Shown here: positions 8,546 through 17,533 of the stretch, piece after piece
Layout: each line of letters opens with the position of its first letter
Numbering within the stretch: position 1 is the stretch's first letter
DNA from: Mycolicibacterium sp. S2-37
GTDB lineage: Bacteria > Actinomycetota > Actinomycetes > Mycobacteriales > Mycobacteriaceae
Direction of reading: 5' to 3'
DNA length: 64,000 nt
NCBI RefSeq assembly: GCF_017352375.1
Contig: NZ_JAFEVR010000015.1
Span: forward strand, 124,001 to 188,000
Position numbers and translations under genes: made by a program
The notes under the pieces: generated by a model
Databases searched by the model: none
The model's input: the letters and a program-made list of their open reading frames with translations, nothing else
Told to the model about the DNA's origin: nothing

Positions 8546-9907
8546 ATGCCCAGCCATGAAGCGGACGTCCTCATCGTCGGCGCGGGACTGTCCGGGCTGA
8601 TCGCCGCGCGCACGGTGCTGGCCGACGGCCTCACACCGCTGATCCTGGAGGCCGACGACCGTGTCGGCGGACGCATCCTCACCGAGGAATTGGGCGGGCT
8701 GCCGATGGAACTCGGGGCGCAGTGGATCGGTGACACCCACCACCGGATGTTCGCACTGGCTGCCGAACTCGGCGTCGAGACGTACCCGCAGTTCGACGAC
8801 GGTGAAACCACCTACGAGTTGGCCGGCACGGGAGTGTTGCGCGGCAACGAGTTCCACGACCGCTTCGGTGACGAGCTGGCCGAGCTGCAGACGGTGCTGC
8901 GCCGCCTCGACGAGCTGGCCACAGAGGTCTGCCCGGCCACGCCGTGGACGGCTCCGCACGCCGCCGAATGGGACGCGATCACCGCGGGCGCCTGGTACGA
9001 CGCGCAGGGGTTGTCCCCGGTGGCCCGCACGCTGCTGGAGATCTGCACCGTCGGCATCCTCGCCGTGCCGACCGTCGAGGTCTCGTTCCTGCACCTGCTC
9101 TTCACGATCCAGACCTGCGGGGTGACCTCGGAACTGTTCGCCGAATCCGAGGGCGGCGCCCAGACGACCCGCTTCGTCGGTGGCACCGCGGAGATCCCGA
9201 ACCGGTTGGCCGCGCTGGTCAGCGACCATCTGATCCTCGAATCCCCCGTCCAGCTCATCGAGCACGGCTCCGACAGCGTGACGGTGCACTGCCGCGGCGG
9301 GAGGGTCGCCCGGGGACGCCGCGTCATCGTGGCGGTCTCCCCCACCCTGGCCGGGCGGATCATGTACGACCCGCCGCTGTCCGGATACCGCGACCAGCTC
9401 ACCCAGCGGATGCCGAACTCGGCGGCGATGAAGGCGTTCTTCGTCTACGACGAGCCGTTCTGGCGTGCGGACGGCCTCAACGGGCAGCTGATCTCCGATG
9501 TCGGACCCGCCCGGATGTCCAACGACACCTGCATCCAGGGTGACGACCACGGCGTGATCCTGCTCTTCCTCGAAGGCGAACAGGCCCGCACCCATGGACA
9601 CTGGTCGGAGCCGGAGCGCCGCGCTGCGCTGACCGCCGAGCTGGTGCGCCATTTCGGCGAGCGCGCCGCGCACCCGCTGCACTACATCGACGGCGAGTGG
9701 GGCAGCCGGCAGTGGACCCGCGGCTGCTACAACGCCAACTGCGGGCCGCTGGTGTGGACCACTTACGGCGCCGCGCTCGCCGAGCCGATCGGCCCCATCC
9801 ACTGGGCCTCGACCGACACCGCCACCCACTGGAGCGCCTACATGGAGGGCGCGGTGGAGGCTGGAGAGCGGGCGGCGCGGGAAGTGATCGAGTCACTCGG
9901 GGAATAG
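8546..9907 (+). CDS. flavin-containing monoamine oxidase family protein
   Basis: The protein (453 residues) begins with the FAD-binding dinucleotide motif DVLIVGAGLSGLIAA and the GG doublet DDRVGGRILTEELGG. The C-terminus carries the FAD-contacting region GPIHWASTDTATHWSAYMEGAVEAGERAA. This is the layout of bacterial amine oxidases such as putrescine oxidase. ATG 8546 is preferred because GAGAAGG (8531-8537) lies 8 nt upstream; GTG 8537 would start inside that site. It may oxidise an amine or amino acid delivered by the importer just upstream, but that link is inference. Confidence 0.87.
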   Translation: MPSHEADVLIVGAGLSGLIAARTVLADGLTPLILEADDRVGGRILTEELGGLPMELGAQWIGDTHHRMFALAAELGVETYPQFDDGETTYELAGTGVLRGNEFHDRFGDELAELQTVLRRLDELATEVCPATPWTAPHAAEWDAITAGAWYDAQGLSPVARTLLEICTVGILAVPTVEVSFLHLLFTIQTCGVTSELFAESEGGAQTTRFVGGTAEIPNRLAALVSDHLILESPVQLIEHGSDSVTVHCRGGRVARGRRVIVAVSPTLAGRIMYDPPLSGYRDQLTQRMPNSAAMKAFFVYDEPFWRADGLNGQLISDVGPARMSNDTCIQGDDHGVILLFLEGEQARTHGHWSEPERRAALTAELVRHFGERAAHPLHYIDGEWGSRQWTRGCYNANCGPLVWTTYGAALAEPIGPIHWASTDTATHWSAYMEGAVEAGERAAREVIESLGE

Positions 9908-9951
9908 CCGCTGTCACGCCGAGACCGGCAGCGACTCCATGCCCCGCAGCG

Positions 9952-11187
9952 TCATCGGTAATACCGTCCCAACACCTGCTCGCGGAGCTCGTAGAAGTCC
10001 CCGGCGACGATGGCGGCCCGGATCTGGTCGACGAGGCGGACGATGAACCGCTCGTTGTGGATGGTGCACAACGTCGACGCGAGCATCTCCTTGGCTTTGA
10101 ACAGGTGATGGATGTATGCGCGGGTGTAGTGGGCGCAGGTGTAGCAGTCGCATTCACCGTCGATCGGGGTGAAATCGCGCCGGTAGCGGGCACCGGTGAT
10201 GTTGTAGCGGCCGGTGGCCGAGTACACGGCGGCGTTGCGCGCCACCCGCGAGGGCGATACGCAGTCGAAGGTGTCGGCGCCGGCTTCGACGGCGGCGAAC
10301 AGATCGTCCGGTTCGCTGATGCCGAGGAGATGTCGCGGCTTGTCGTGCGGCAGTTCGCTGGTGACCCATCCGACGATCGTCGCGAGGTTCTGTTTCTCCA
10401 GCGCCCCGCCGATGCCGTAGCCGTCGAATCCCCTGCCGTCGGCGTCTCGGATCTCGGTCAGCCCGCGCGCAGCCTGCCTGCGCAGATCCTCGTACTGCGC
10501 GCCCTGCACCACCCCGAACAGCGCCTGTGCCGGCTTGTCCGCCCGCTCGACGCTCAGCCTGCGGTGCTCGGCCAGGCAGCGCACCGCCCACTCGTGGGTG
10601 CGCTGCACCGACTGTTCCTGATAGCCGCGGGTGTTGACCAGCGTGGTCAGCTCGTCGAACGCGAAGATGATGTCGGCGCCGAGCTGGTGCTGGATACCGA
10701 TGGACACCTCGGGGGTGAAGCGGTGCGTGGAGCCGTCGAGGTGGGACCGGAAGTTCACCCCGTCGTCGTCCACGACGGCCAGCCGCTCCTTACCCTCGGC
10801 GATGATGTCGTCGGCCTGCACGCGTTCGGTGTCCATCGCCAGCACCTTGCGGAAGCCGGCGCCGAGCGAGAGCACCTGGAATCCGCCGCTGTCGGTGAAT
10901 GTGGGACCCGGCCAGTTCATGAAGGCGCCCAGCCCGCCTGCGGCGTCCACGATCTCGGGTCCGGGCTGCAGGTAGAGGTGATAGGCGTTGGCGAGGATGG
11001 CCTGGGCGCCGAGCTGTTTCATCGTCTCCGGCAGCACGGCCTTCACGGTCGCCTGCGTGCCGACGGCGATGAACGCCGGGGTGCGGATGTCACCGTGCGG
11101 TGTGCGGATCACCCCCGAGCGTCCGGGCCGCCCGGCCAGTTCCGCCTCGACTGTGAAGAACTGCTGATCCACCCGGGTATTCAACAC
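9952..11187 (-). CDS. tgt: queuine tRNA-ribosyltransferase (tRNA-guanine transglycosylase)
   Basis: This 411-residue TGT exchanges guanine 34 of GUN tRNAs for queuine or a precursor. It shows the active-site motif TFTDSGGFQVLSL, a catalytic aspartate region FAFDELTT, and the zinc site CDCYTC followed by the distal His in CTIHN. GTG 11187 starts the frame 4 bp after the stop of a dehalogenase remnant. No preQ1 synthesis genes (queC, queD, queE or queF) occur in the window, so queuine salvage is possible. gluQ at 1982 is the only other queuosine-related gene seen here. Confidence 0.92.
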   Translation of the reverse strand: MLNTRVDQQFFTVEAELAGRPGRSGVIRTPHGDIRTPAFIAVGTQATVKAVLPETMKQLGAQAILANAYHLYLQPGPEIVDAAGGLGAFMNWPGPTFTDSGGFQVLSLGAGFRKVLAMDTERVQADDIIAEGKERLAVVDDDGVNFRSHLDGSTHRFTPEVSIGIQHQLGADIIFAFDELTTLVNTRGYQEQSVQRTHEWAVRCLAEHRRLSVERADKPAQALFGVVQGAQYEDLRRQAARGLTEIRDADGRGFDGYGIGGALEKQNLATIVGWVTSELPHDKPRHLLGISEPDDLFAAVEAGADTFDCVSPSRVARNAAVYSATGRYNITGARYRRDFTPIDGECDCYTCAHYTRAYIHHLFKAKEMLASTLCTIHNERFIVRLVDQIRAAIVAGDFYELREQVLGRYYR

Positions 11188-11190
11188 CGC

Positions 11191-11458
11191 TCAGGGCCGG
11201 TGCATGAAATCGACCACCGGCCGTCGCGAGCTCCTCACGCGCGTCCTCCTGCAGGAAGTGTCCGGGCAGATGCCGCGGTGGCCCTGCGCGGTCAGGATCG
11301 AGATCATTTTGCGGTACAGGAACGACCAGGACGGTTCCCCGTGCAACATCAGCACCGGGTCGGCGTCGGCCGGGCCTCCTCCACATGCGCCATCGCAGAC
11401 TGCCGCCGTCGCCGTCGTCGACCTCGCGATAGTCTGGCGGATAACCGAATTCGGGTAG
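11191..11458 (-). pseudogene. haloalkane dehalogenase remnant
   Basis: Fragments of a haloalkane dehalogenase can be read in more than one frame. An N-terminal part PEFGYPPDYREVDDGDGGSLR is in one frame. The oxyanion/strand motif VLMLHGEPSWSFLYRK follows in another frame and runs to GHRGICPD. The sequence then jumps straight to GHFLQEDAREELAT, which is normally near the C-terminus, and to VVDFMHRP in a further frame. The middle of about 200 residues, with the catalytic Asp and His, is missing. It is therefore a decayed gene with a large deletion and frameshifts, not a functional enzyme. Confidence 0.75.
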
Positions 11459-11624
11459 TCCGGCGACCGGTCATCGGGGGTCCGCGACGTCAGCATGCCG
11501 GCGAACCTGCTCACTCGAGACGTGCGGTTTCCGCCATTCGCATGACCCGGTATTTGCGCCCACACCATACTGCTGTGGATGGTCCGGGTTCGGAGCCCGG
11601 ATCGCGTAACGAAGGAGAACAGGT

Positions 11625-12095
11625 GTGATGCAACGATTGCTGGTGGTGTCCGGCGGTGCCGCGGTCCTCGTGGCGGGCCTGGTGGGCTGTTCCTCGGACA
11701 GCGGATCGTCGGAGTCGTCCTCACCGAGCAACACCGCCAACGCCACCTCGGCGTCGTCGGAGGCCAAGGTGACCATCGACGGTCAGGACCAGAACATCCA
11801 GGGCACCGTCGCATGCACATCGATGGGCGGCAACGTGAACATCGCGATCGGTCAGGCGACCACGGGCATCGGCGCAGTGGTCACCGAGGCCGACCCGCCT
11901 GCCGTTCAGTCGGTCGGACTCGGCAACGTCAACGGCGTCACGCTCGGTTTCCAGCAGGGCACCGGCCAGGGCAACGCCGAGGTCGAGAAGGACGACAAGA
12001 CCTACACCATCAAGGGCAACGCGACCGGGGTCGACATGGCGAACCCGATGCAGCCGGTGACGAAGCCGTTCGAGATCGAGGTCACCTGCCCGTAA
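11625..12095 (+). CDS. lpqH: LpqH (19 kDa antigen) family lipoprotein
   Basis: The 156-residue protein has a lipoprotein signal ending at LVAGLVGCSS, a Ser/Thr/Asn-rich linker that is probably O-glycosylated, and a globular domain with strong LpqH identity: KVTIDGQDQNIQGTVAC, NVNIAIGQA, SVGLGNVNGVTLG, ATGVDMANPM and FEIEVTCP. LpqH is a surface-exposed acylated immunodominant lipoprotein. GAAGGAGAA (11611-11619) is the ribosome site, serving GTG 11625 or ATG 11628. In M. tuberculosis lpqH follows Rv3762c; here it is about 20 kb from that block, so this may be a paralog. It converges on the reactivase gene with a 14-bp overlap. Confidence 0.88.
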   Translation: MMQRLLVVSGGAAVLVAGLVGCSSDSGSSESSSPSNTANATSASSEAKVTIDGQDQNIQGTVACTSMGGNVNIAIGQATTGIGAVVTEADPPAVQSVGLGNVNGVTLGFQQGTGQGNAEVEKDDKTYTIKGNATGVDMANPMQPVTKPFEIEVTCP

Positions 12096-13803
12096 CGCGG
12101 GCGGCGTAGAGCCGCACCAGACCCGATGCGACGGCGAACCGCGGTCCGTGCAGCCCGTCGATGTCGGCCCGACCCACCACGACGCGGTCGGGCCGCAACG
12201 ATTCCGCGACGGTACGCAGCAGTTCGTCGTCGAGTGCCCCGCCACCGGCCAGCACGAGAACCGCAGGCGGTTCATCGAATCCGCGCAGGCACCGCGCGAT
12301 GTTGGCCGCCACGGTCTCCTGTTTGATCGCCAGGCGCAGGCTGCGCCACTCCTCGGCAGCCAGCCGGTGCGAGAACGGCACCAGACCGGCGCTGCCGCGC
12401 GTGCAGAGCCTGCCGATCGCTTCCGACGGCGCCGGGCCGTCCAGGAAGACGCGGCGCCCGTCCTCCTCGTGGGCGACGTGCGGCCCTTCCACGCGCAACG
12501 CCGGCGTGCGCTTGACGCGTTCGGCGAGCGCCCGGGGGACACCGAGCACGCGGGCCACCGCCGTGGTGATGGTCTCGCCGGCACCCGCCGCGGTGATGAC
12601 GCGGCCCTGGCCGACGAGATCGACGGTCCCGCCGCCGATGTCGCACACCACCGCATCGGGCGGCAACCCGGGTGTGGTGAGCGCACCGCGGGCGGCAGCT
12701 GCCGGTTCGGAGGCGATGGTGCGGGCGGGTCGGCCGGTCAGCGCGCTCAACGTCGCGGCGGCGTCGGTCACCGGATCGGCGGCCAGGAGCGCGACTACCG
12801 TGCCGCGTGCCTCGACCACACCGCGGCGCAGCCACGCGCCGTTGTCGATCACCGACAGATCGGTGAAGAACGCGTCGTCGACCTCGATCCCGTCGGCGGC
12901 CGCCGGCACCGCGCGAATGCGCACGGCCACCACACTGCCGGGCGGTTCGCGGCGCACCACGTCATGGGCGGCGACCGGTGGATACCTGGTCACCGCATCG
13001 CCCACGCGGCAGTCGACGTAGTCGTCGTCGAGCGCCTGTGGTACGGGCGAACCCGTCCGCGGAGTGACCGCGATGGCCGGCGCGTCGGCCAGTTCCCTGG
13101 TGAAATCGGCGATCTCGCGCAGCCGCCCGTGGCCGAGACCGAGGGCCGCCGAGAGGGCGATGGGGTCGGCCATGGCCCGGTAGGCACGCCCCTCGGCGAC
13201 CACCTCGACGGCGATGACCGCGCCTCGTTCGACTCCGTCGAGGTCGACTTCGTCGACGACCGGCACGTCGATCGGGATTCGGTTGCGGATCAGTACCGCA
13301 TCGTCCTGTGCGGCAAGCACTCCGGCTACCTGCCAGCCCCGGCCGACCGCGTCGGTGATGGACCGTGCGGCGTCCTCGAAATCGGTGTCGCGATTCACCG
13401 AGACGATCACCGGGCCGCCCTGCGGCGCGCCGCCCAGGTCCTCGAGCGGAACATGTTGCCCGACACCGTGTCCCACCCCGGCGGGTGTGCTGGCCTCGGG
13501 GCGCCGCAGGCTGCGCACCGGCGCGTGCGGAGACGCGCCGGGGGCCAGTGGCGCGGTCGCGGTGTCCACCGGCCGGATCGTGGCGAGGACGATCTGGTCG
13601 ACGGTGACCGCGGCGTCGACCTCGAGCCGGTGCAGGAGCGCGGCCGCCGCCTCCAGCGAGTCCGCCGAACCCTTGCGGCCCCGAGTCGGGGTCTGGCCGT
13701 GGGCGACGGTTTCGACGGTGCCGTCGCCGGTACGGGCCAGGACGATCTCGGTGGTGTGGTTGCCGACGTCCACCCCTGCCACGATGCGGGGGGCGACAGT
13801 CAC
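12082..13803 (-). CDS. diol dehydratase reactivase large subunit
   Basis: This 573-residue protein is a DdrA/PduG-type chaperone of the actin-like ATPase fold: IVAGVDVGNHTTEIVLA at the N-terminus, phosphate-binding VVCDIGGGTVDLV and VLVLAGGGALDDELL later. The family exchanges damaged cobalamin from B12-dependent diol or glycerol dehydratase. It overlaps the small-subunit gene by 4 bp and ends the three-gene operon. A DdrB/PduH small partner is not visible in the window, so it may be encoded elsewhere or not needed. Confidence 0.9.
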   Translation of the reverse strand: MTVAPRIVAGVDVGNHTTEIVLARTGDGTVETVAHGQTPTRGRKGSADSLEAAAALLHRLEVDAAVTVDQIVLATIRPVDTATAPLAPGASPHAPVRSLRRPEASTPAGVGHGVGQHVPLEDLGGAPQGGPVIVSVNRDTDFEDAARSITDAVGRGWQVAGVLAAQDDAVLIRNRIPIDVPVVDEVDLDGVERGAVIAVEVVAEGRAYRAMADPIALSAALGLGHGRLREIADFTRELADAPAIAVTPRTGSPVPQALDDDYVDCRVGDAVTRYPPVAAHDVVRREPPGSVVAVRIRAVPAAADGIEVDDAFFTDLSVIDNGAWLRRGVVEARGTVVALLAADPVTDAAATLSALTGRPARTIASEPAAAARGALTTPGLPPDAVVCDIGGGTVDLVGQGRVITAAGAGETITTAVARVLGVPRALAERVKRTPALRVEGPHVAHEEDGRRVFLDGPAPSEAIGRLCTRGSAGLVPFSHRLAAEEWRSLRLAIKQETVAANIARCLRGFDEPPAVLVLAGGGALDDELLRTVAESLRPDRVVVGRADIDGLHGPRFAVASGLVRLYAARVTGR

Positions 13804-14135
13804 CTCAGCAGGCCCCGGCGGGTGTAGACGACGGCGGCCTGCCGGACCAGTTCGGCGCAGCGGGATGCGCCGCGCGCCTCCAGCGAGACCCGCAGCGCCT
13901 CCAGTTCATCGGCCGTCGAGCGGTGCGGACGCAGCGCCTCGTAGAGGCTCATCACCTCCTCGTCGTCGAACACCGCCAATTCTGCTGCGCGCAGGAAGTT
14001 CTCGGCCAGCTGCGGATTACCGTTCTCCTCGGCCACCACGGCCTGGTGTGCCAGCGTGGCCGGGTCCATCCGCAGGTCCGACAGACCCAGTTCGCCGTCG
14101 ACGGCGGCGGCCACGGTGAATCGCTGATCGGTCAT
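13800..14135 (-). CDS. diol dehydratase small (gamma) subunit
   Basis: The 111-residue protein matches the gamma subunit of B12-dependent diol/glycerol dehydratase: LSDLRMDPATLAHQAVVAEE, PQLAENFLRAAELA, YEALRPHRSTADEL and a C-terminal VYTRRGLLR. It is shorter than PduE because the variable N-terminal extension, which in PduE helps solubility and shell targeting, is missing. That agrees with the lack of microcompartment genes. It overlaps both neighbours by 4 bp, which favours stoichiometric translation. Confidence 0.9.
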   Translation of the reverse strand: MTDQRFTVAAAVDGELGLSDLRMDPATLAHQAVVAEENGNPQLAENFLRAAELAVFDDEEVMSLYEALRPHRSTADELEALRVSLEARGASRCAELVRQAAVVYTRRGLLR

Positions 14136-16384
14136 GGGCGTTCGGCCTCCACGGTGACGGGCGCCTGCCCCGGTTCGCAGGCCTGACGTTCGAGCGCCAC
14201 CAGCGCCACCGCTCGCGCGTGATAGCGGGCCGAGATGGACTCGTCGGTACCCCCGGTGAGGATGGGGACCGGCGCCATCCCCTTGGCGTGGCGGGCCGCG
14301 TTACGGCCCAGCTCGCGGTACATCCTGGCGGTCAGCAGCGGGGCGACGCTGAACAGTTCGAGATTGGCCAGCGGCGCCAGGTCTCTGCGGTGGATCAGCG
14401 CGGTTCCCTTGCCCTGCAGCCCGATCCCGATCCCCGACCCGGACAACCGGGCGGCGGTCAGCCCGATCATGCCGACGTCGATGGTCGACCGCACCCGCAC
14501 CAGCCGCGGGACACAGCCCTCCTCCTCGAGGCCGGCCGAGAGCTGGCGCAGCACCTCTCCGACCGTCAGACCGCACAGCGTGAGCCACACCGATCGGCCC
14601 AGCGCCGGTGACAGACCGATGCACACCTCGCGCGGATCGCTGCCCTGACGTGCCGGTTCGACGTCGGAGAACACGATGTGACCGTGGTGCTCGGCCTGAT
14701 CGGCAGTCAACTCAGCGGCAGTGCGGGCCTGCCGGATGGCGTCGATCTCCGACCGGCGCTCCTCGGTGAGCGCGTATCCGGTGCCCGGCCCGGTGTAGTC
14801 GTTCGGGTCGGTGATCTTCGACAGCACCCGGAACTCCTCGTCGAAGATCGCCGAGGTCTGCAATTGGTCGCCGCGCAACCGCTCCCGCGTCAGCCGCATG
14901 ATCGCGTCGGCCTCCGGTTCGTACCCGGTGCGGTGCAACGCGGCGACGACGTCGAACACCGTCAGCTGCCTGGCCTCGATGGCGGTCGCCGCCTCGGCCA
15001 CCGCCTTCGGATCGCCGGCGGGCAGATCGCGCGAGTCGTTGGCCACCACCACGGCGTCGATGCGGCTGTCGTCGAAGTCGGCGAGCCCCAGATCGCGGTA
15101 GACCGCCTGCACCGCAGTCGCCGCCCGGCGCCGCACCCGGGCCAGGTGTTCGGTCGACACGGTGCGCAGCCCACCGTCGGCACCCCAGTCACGCTGCAGC
15201 ACCAGGAAATCGTCCATATCGTCGGCATTGAAGTTCGACAGCGCGAACGCGTTGTCGTACCGCGGGATCGAGCCGAAACCGGAGAAGATGAAGTCCGCGC
15301 CCGCCAGCAGCACCGGCAGCGTGTGGGCGCTGCGCCGGATGTCGGACTCGGAGATCAGGTTGTCGTTGCCTGCGCACGATTCGAGGTCACGCATCATCAC
15401 CATCAGGTTCTCGGCGAGCAACTCCTTCATCCCCTCGGGCACCGAGGCCACCACGCCGACGCCGTCGATACCGCCGTTCTGTACTCCCTGCGAGCCCAGC
15501 GCGCGAGCCAGTGAGACACAGCGCGATTCGAGGTAGAGGATGGAACACCGCTCGGCCGCGCCCATCAGCACCTCGGCGCCGCCACCGCTGGTCACCCTCA
15601 TCTTCAGGCCACGTGATGCGTACGCCGACGTGAGGATCGCCTTGGAGAACGGGGTGTCGTCACCGTCGACGAACACCTGCTCGGTGCCGTAGATCGAGAT
15701 GGTCTCGGCGTAGCTGGTGAGCCCGCGCAGCCCCAGCCGCAGTTCCAGCGCCTCCTCGATCGAACACTGCGCCATGGCACCGGCCACCCCCACCTGCGAA
15801 CCGATCAGCAGCGCAACGGCATTGGAGGGCGCGTCGCTGAGCACCGGCACCGTCGTCTCCACCTCACGGAACCCGTATGCCACCGCGCTGGCGGCGTCGG
15901 CGGCGATCAGCAGCGGATCGTCGAGCTGGTTGGTGACGTGGGCCTGGTTGCTGGGCGTGCGACGGGCGCGCATCTTGCTCATCGCCATCTGCATCTCGAC
16001 GGGCGTCATGGCCGCCAGCACCCGGGCCAACTTGGCGGGTGTGGTGCCGCCGATGAGCCGTACCACCTCCGCGCGCGACACGTTCGGATCGACGGCCCGG
16101 TGGGCGAGTTCGACGTCGGACAACGCCATCGCCTCCTGCGCGACGGCGAGGTCGAGCCCGTAGCGGGCGATGAACTCGTCGATGACGTCGAACGCGTCGG
16201 CGGGTTTGCCGTCCATCTCCACGACGGCGCCGTCGCGGATCACCAGGGAGGGCTCGGGGTCGTGGGGACTGCGCATGGCGACCAGACCCAGACCAGGGTC
16301 GGTGACACTGAATCCGTCGAGATTGACCGCCTTCGCGTCGAGAATCCGCATCCGACCCTGGTTCAGGTCGCCGATTTCCGTCAT
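14132..16384 (-). CDS. B12-dependent diol/glycerol dehydratase, fused large and medium subunits
   Basis: Residues 1 to about 555 are the catalytic TIM-barrel subunit (PduC type): KMRARRTPSNQAHVTN, LRGLTSYAETISIYGTE and GSQGVQNGGIDG are highly recognisable. Residues about 575-745 are the medium subunit (PduD type): EVCIGLSPALG, RLSGSGIGIGLQGKGT and LELFSVAPLLT. Enterobacterial enzymes encode these as two genes. The reaction is adenosylcobalamin-dependent conversion of 1,2-propanediol or glycerol to an aldehyde. It heads the operon with the small subunit and reactivase. No aldehyde or alcohol dehydrogenase and no shell protein gene is adjacent, so downstream handling of the aldehyde must occur elsewhere. 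Confidence 0.92.
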   Translation of the reverse strand: MTEIGDLNQGRMRILDAKAVNLDGFSVTDPGLGLVAMRSPHDPEPSLVIRDGAVVEMDGKPADAFDVIDEFIARYGLDLAVAQEAMALSDVELAHRAVDPNVSRAEVVRLIGGTTPAKLARVLAAMTPVEMQMAMSKMRARRTPSNQAHVTNQLDDPLLIAADAASAVAYGFREVETTVPVLSDAPSNAVALLIGSQVGVAGAMAQCSIEEALELRLGLRGLTSYAETISIYGTEQVFVDGDDTPFSKAILTSAYASRGLKMRVTSGGGAEVLMGAAERCSILYLESRCVSLARALGSQGVQNGGIDGVGVVASVPEGMKELLAENLMVMMRDLESCAGNDNLISESDIRRSAHTLPVLLAGADFIFSGFGSIPRYDNAFALSNFNADDMDDFLVLQRDWGADGGLRTVSTEHLARVRRRAATAVQAVYRDLGLADFDDSRIDAVVVANDSRDLPAGDPKAVAEAATAIEARQLTVFDVVAALHRTGYEPEADAIMRLTRERLRGDQLQTSAIFDEEFRVLSKITDPNDYTGPGTGYALTEERRSEIDAIRQARTAAELTADQAEHHGHIVFSDVEPARQGSDPREVCIGLSPALGRSVWLTLCGLTVGEVLRQLSAGLEEEGCVPRLVRVRSTIDVGMIGLTAARLSGSGIGIGLQGKGTALIHRRDLAPLANLELFSVAPLLTARMYRELGRNAARHAKGMAPVPILTGGTDESISARYHARAVALVALERQACEPGQAPVTVEAERP

Positions 16385-16554
16385 GGCGATGATCCTGCCA
16401 GTGCCGGGGTCGGGCTGGCGACACCACGACGTGGTCCCGGCCGCACCGAAAGTTCCCTTACGGAGTCCGTCGAATTAGCTGACAACGCACAACCGGGGCG
16501 CTATTGTCAGGCTCGACATTTTCCGCGTGGTGGATCTTTTCTTGGAGGCTTCCG
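16385..16554. promoter_or_regulatory. divergent intergenic region between dehydratase operon and C39-like operon
   Basis: This 170-bp stretch must hold promoters for both divergent operons. The ribosome site TTGGAGG at 16542-16548 lies 6 nt before the TTG start of the first C39-like gene. The region 16470-16520 is locally AT-richer than its surroundings. I do not see a B12 riboswitch box or a clear operator here, so regulation of the dehydratase by cobalamin is not supported by this sequence. Confidence 0.4.
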
Positions 16555-17532
16555 TTGACCTCGGTCCAGCATGCGTTGCGCAGAACCCTGTTCGGACTCG
16601 TTCTCGGCAGCGGCATACTGCTGGCCGGGGCGGCCGGTGTGGCCGCTGCCGATTCCGGTGTCTCCGCCGGGGGGTCGTCGGGAAGTTCGTCCGCCCACCC
16701 GGGCTCCTCGGCGTCGCCTTCGGTCAGCCGTCGCGATGGCGACTCAGACCGGTCGTCGGTCACGGGCGGTGTGCGGGCGTCCAACGCCGCGCAGCGTGCG
16801 ACGCCGGCCACGAGGCGTCCACCGGTCCGGCCAGTTTCCGCGACGCCGGTGCGAGGCAACCGGCCCACGGTCACCAAGCCGGCGGTCGTGCGGGCCGTCG
16901 AACCTGTCGAGCCTGAGCCACCGGCCGAGCCGGTGGTGTACGGCAATCCGGGTCGGAACCAGGACTTCTTCGCGAGTCGGAACTGGGAGACTGCGCCACT
17001 GATGTCGGCGACGATGGTCCTGCGACAGCTGACCGGCGCCATGGTCGATCCGCAGGTCTTGGTCGACCAGGCTCTTTCGACCAAGAGCAGGTACCGCACC
17101 GGGAGAACGGTCTATCTCGGCCCAGGTGTGAACGACAGTGTCTGGTCGAACGACGTCCAGGAACTGCTGTCCGACCGCGGCGTCGAGGTGATCACCCGCA
17201 CCTATCCCAAAGCGCAGGAGGGACGGGCTCTGACGAACCTTCAAGAAGCACTTCAGGATCCGCGCAAGGCCGTGACGGTCAACGTCTCCACCCCGCTCGA
17301 CGGGTGGGACAAGCCGCACACCCACCAGGTGGTGGTGTTGGGAGTCGACGCCACCAACGGCAAGGTGTATCTGAACGACGCCTGGTCGCCGACCACGGGA
17401 AAAGCCAAAATGATGACGCTGGCCGATTTCCTGGCCGCCTGGGCGAACAACTACTCCACCACCATCGCGCAGCTTCCGCCAGCGGCAGCGCGCCGCGAAC
17501 CGATGACGTTCGTCGACACGATGGCGGCCTGA
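16555..17532 (+). CDS. secreted C39-like papain-fold protein, Cys replaced by Trp (copy 1)
   Basis: This 325-residue protein has a signal segment (residues 1-32, ending GVAAADS), a Ser/Pro/Arg-rich linker with EPVEPEPPAEP, and a globular domain from about 127. The domain matches its downstream neighbour: VYGNPGRNQDFF, a helix ending LRQLTG, then H257-QVVVLGVD and VYLND (N274, D275). At the nucleophile site it has NWETAPLM where the sister proteins have a Cys, so Trp144 replaces the catalytic Cys. The start is TTG 16555 after TTGGAGG; the only upstream in-frame start has no such site. It probably acts as a pseudoprotease or binding partner. The stop is 1 nt before the next gene. Confidence 0.75.
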   Translation: MTSVQHALRRTLFGLVLGSGILLAGAAGVAAADSGVSAGGSSGSSSAHPGSSASPSVSRRDGDSDRSSVTGGVRASNAAQRATPATRRPPVRPVSATPVRGNRPTVTKPAVVRAVEPVEPEPPAEPVVYGNPGRNQDFFASRNWETAPLMSATMVLRQLTGAMVDPQVLVDQALSTKSRYRTGRTVYLGPGVNDSVWSNDVQELLSDRGVEVITRTYPKAQEGRALTNLQEALQDPRKAVTVNVSTPLDGWDKPHTHQVVVLGVDATNGKVYLNDAWSPTTGKAKMMTLADFLAAWANNYSTTIAQLPPAAARREPMTFVDTMAA

Positions 17533-17533
17533 G

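Noticed and set aside
7682..9829. Long minus-strand open frame of 715 codons
   Set aside because: It is antisense to the ABC ATPase and amine oxidase genes, has low-complexity high-GC composition and no family motif.
16385..16554. Possible cobalamin riboswitch before the diol dehydratase operon
   Set aside because: No B12-box-like conserved core could be found in the short leader.
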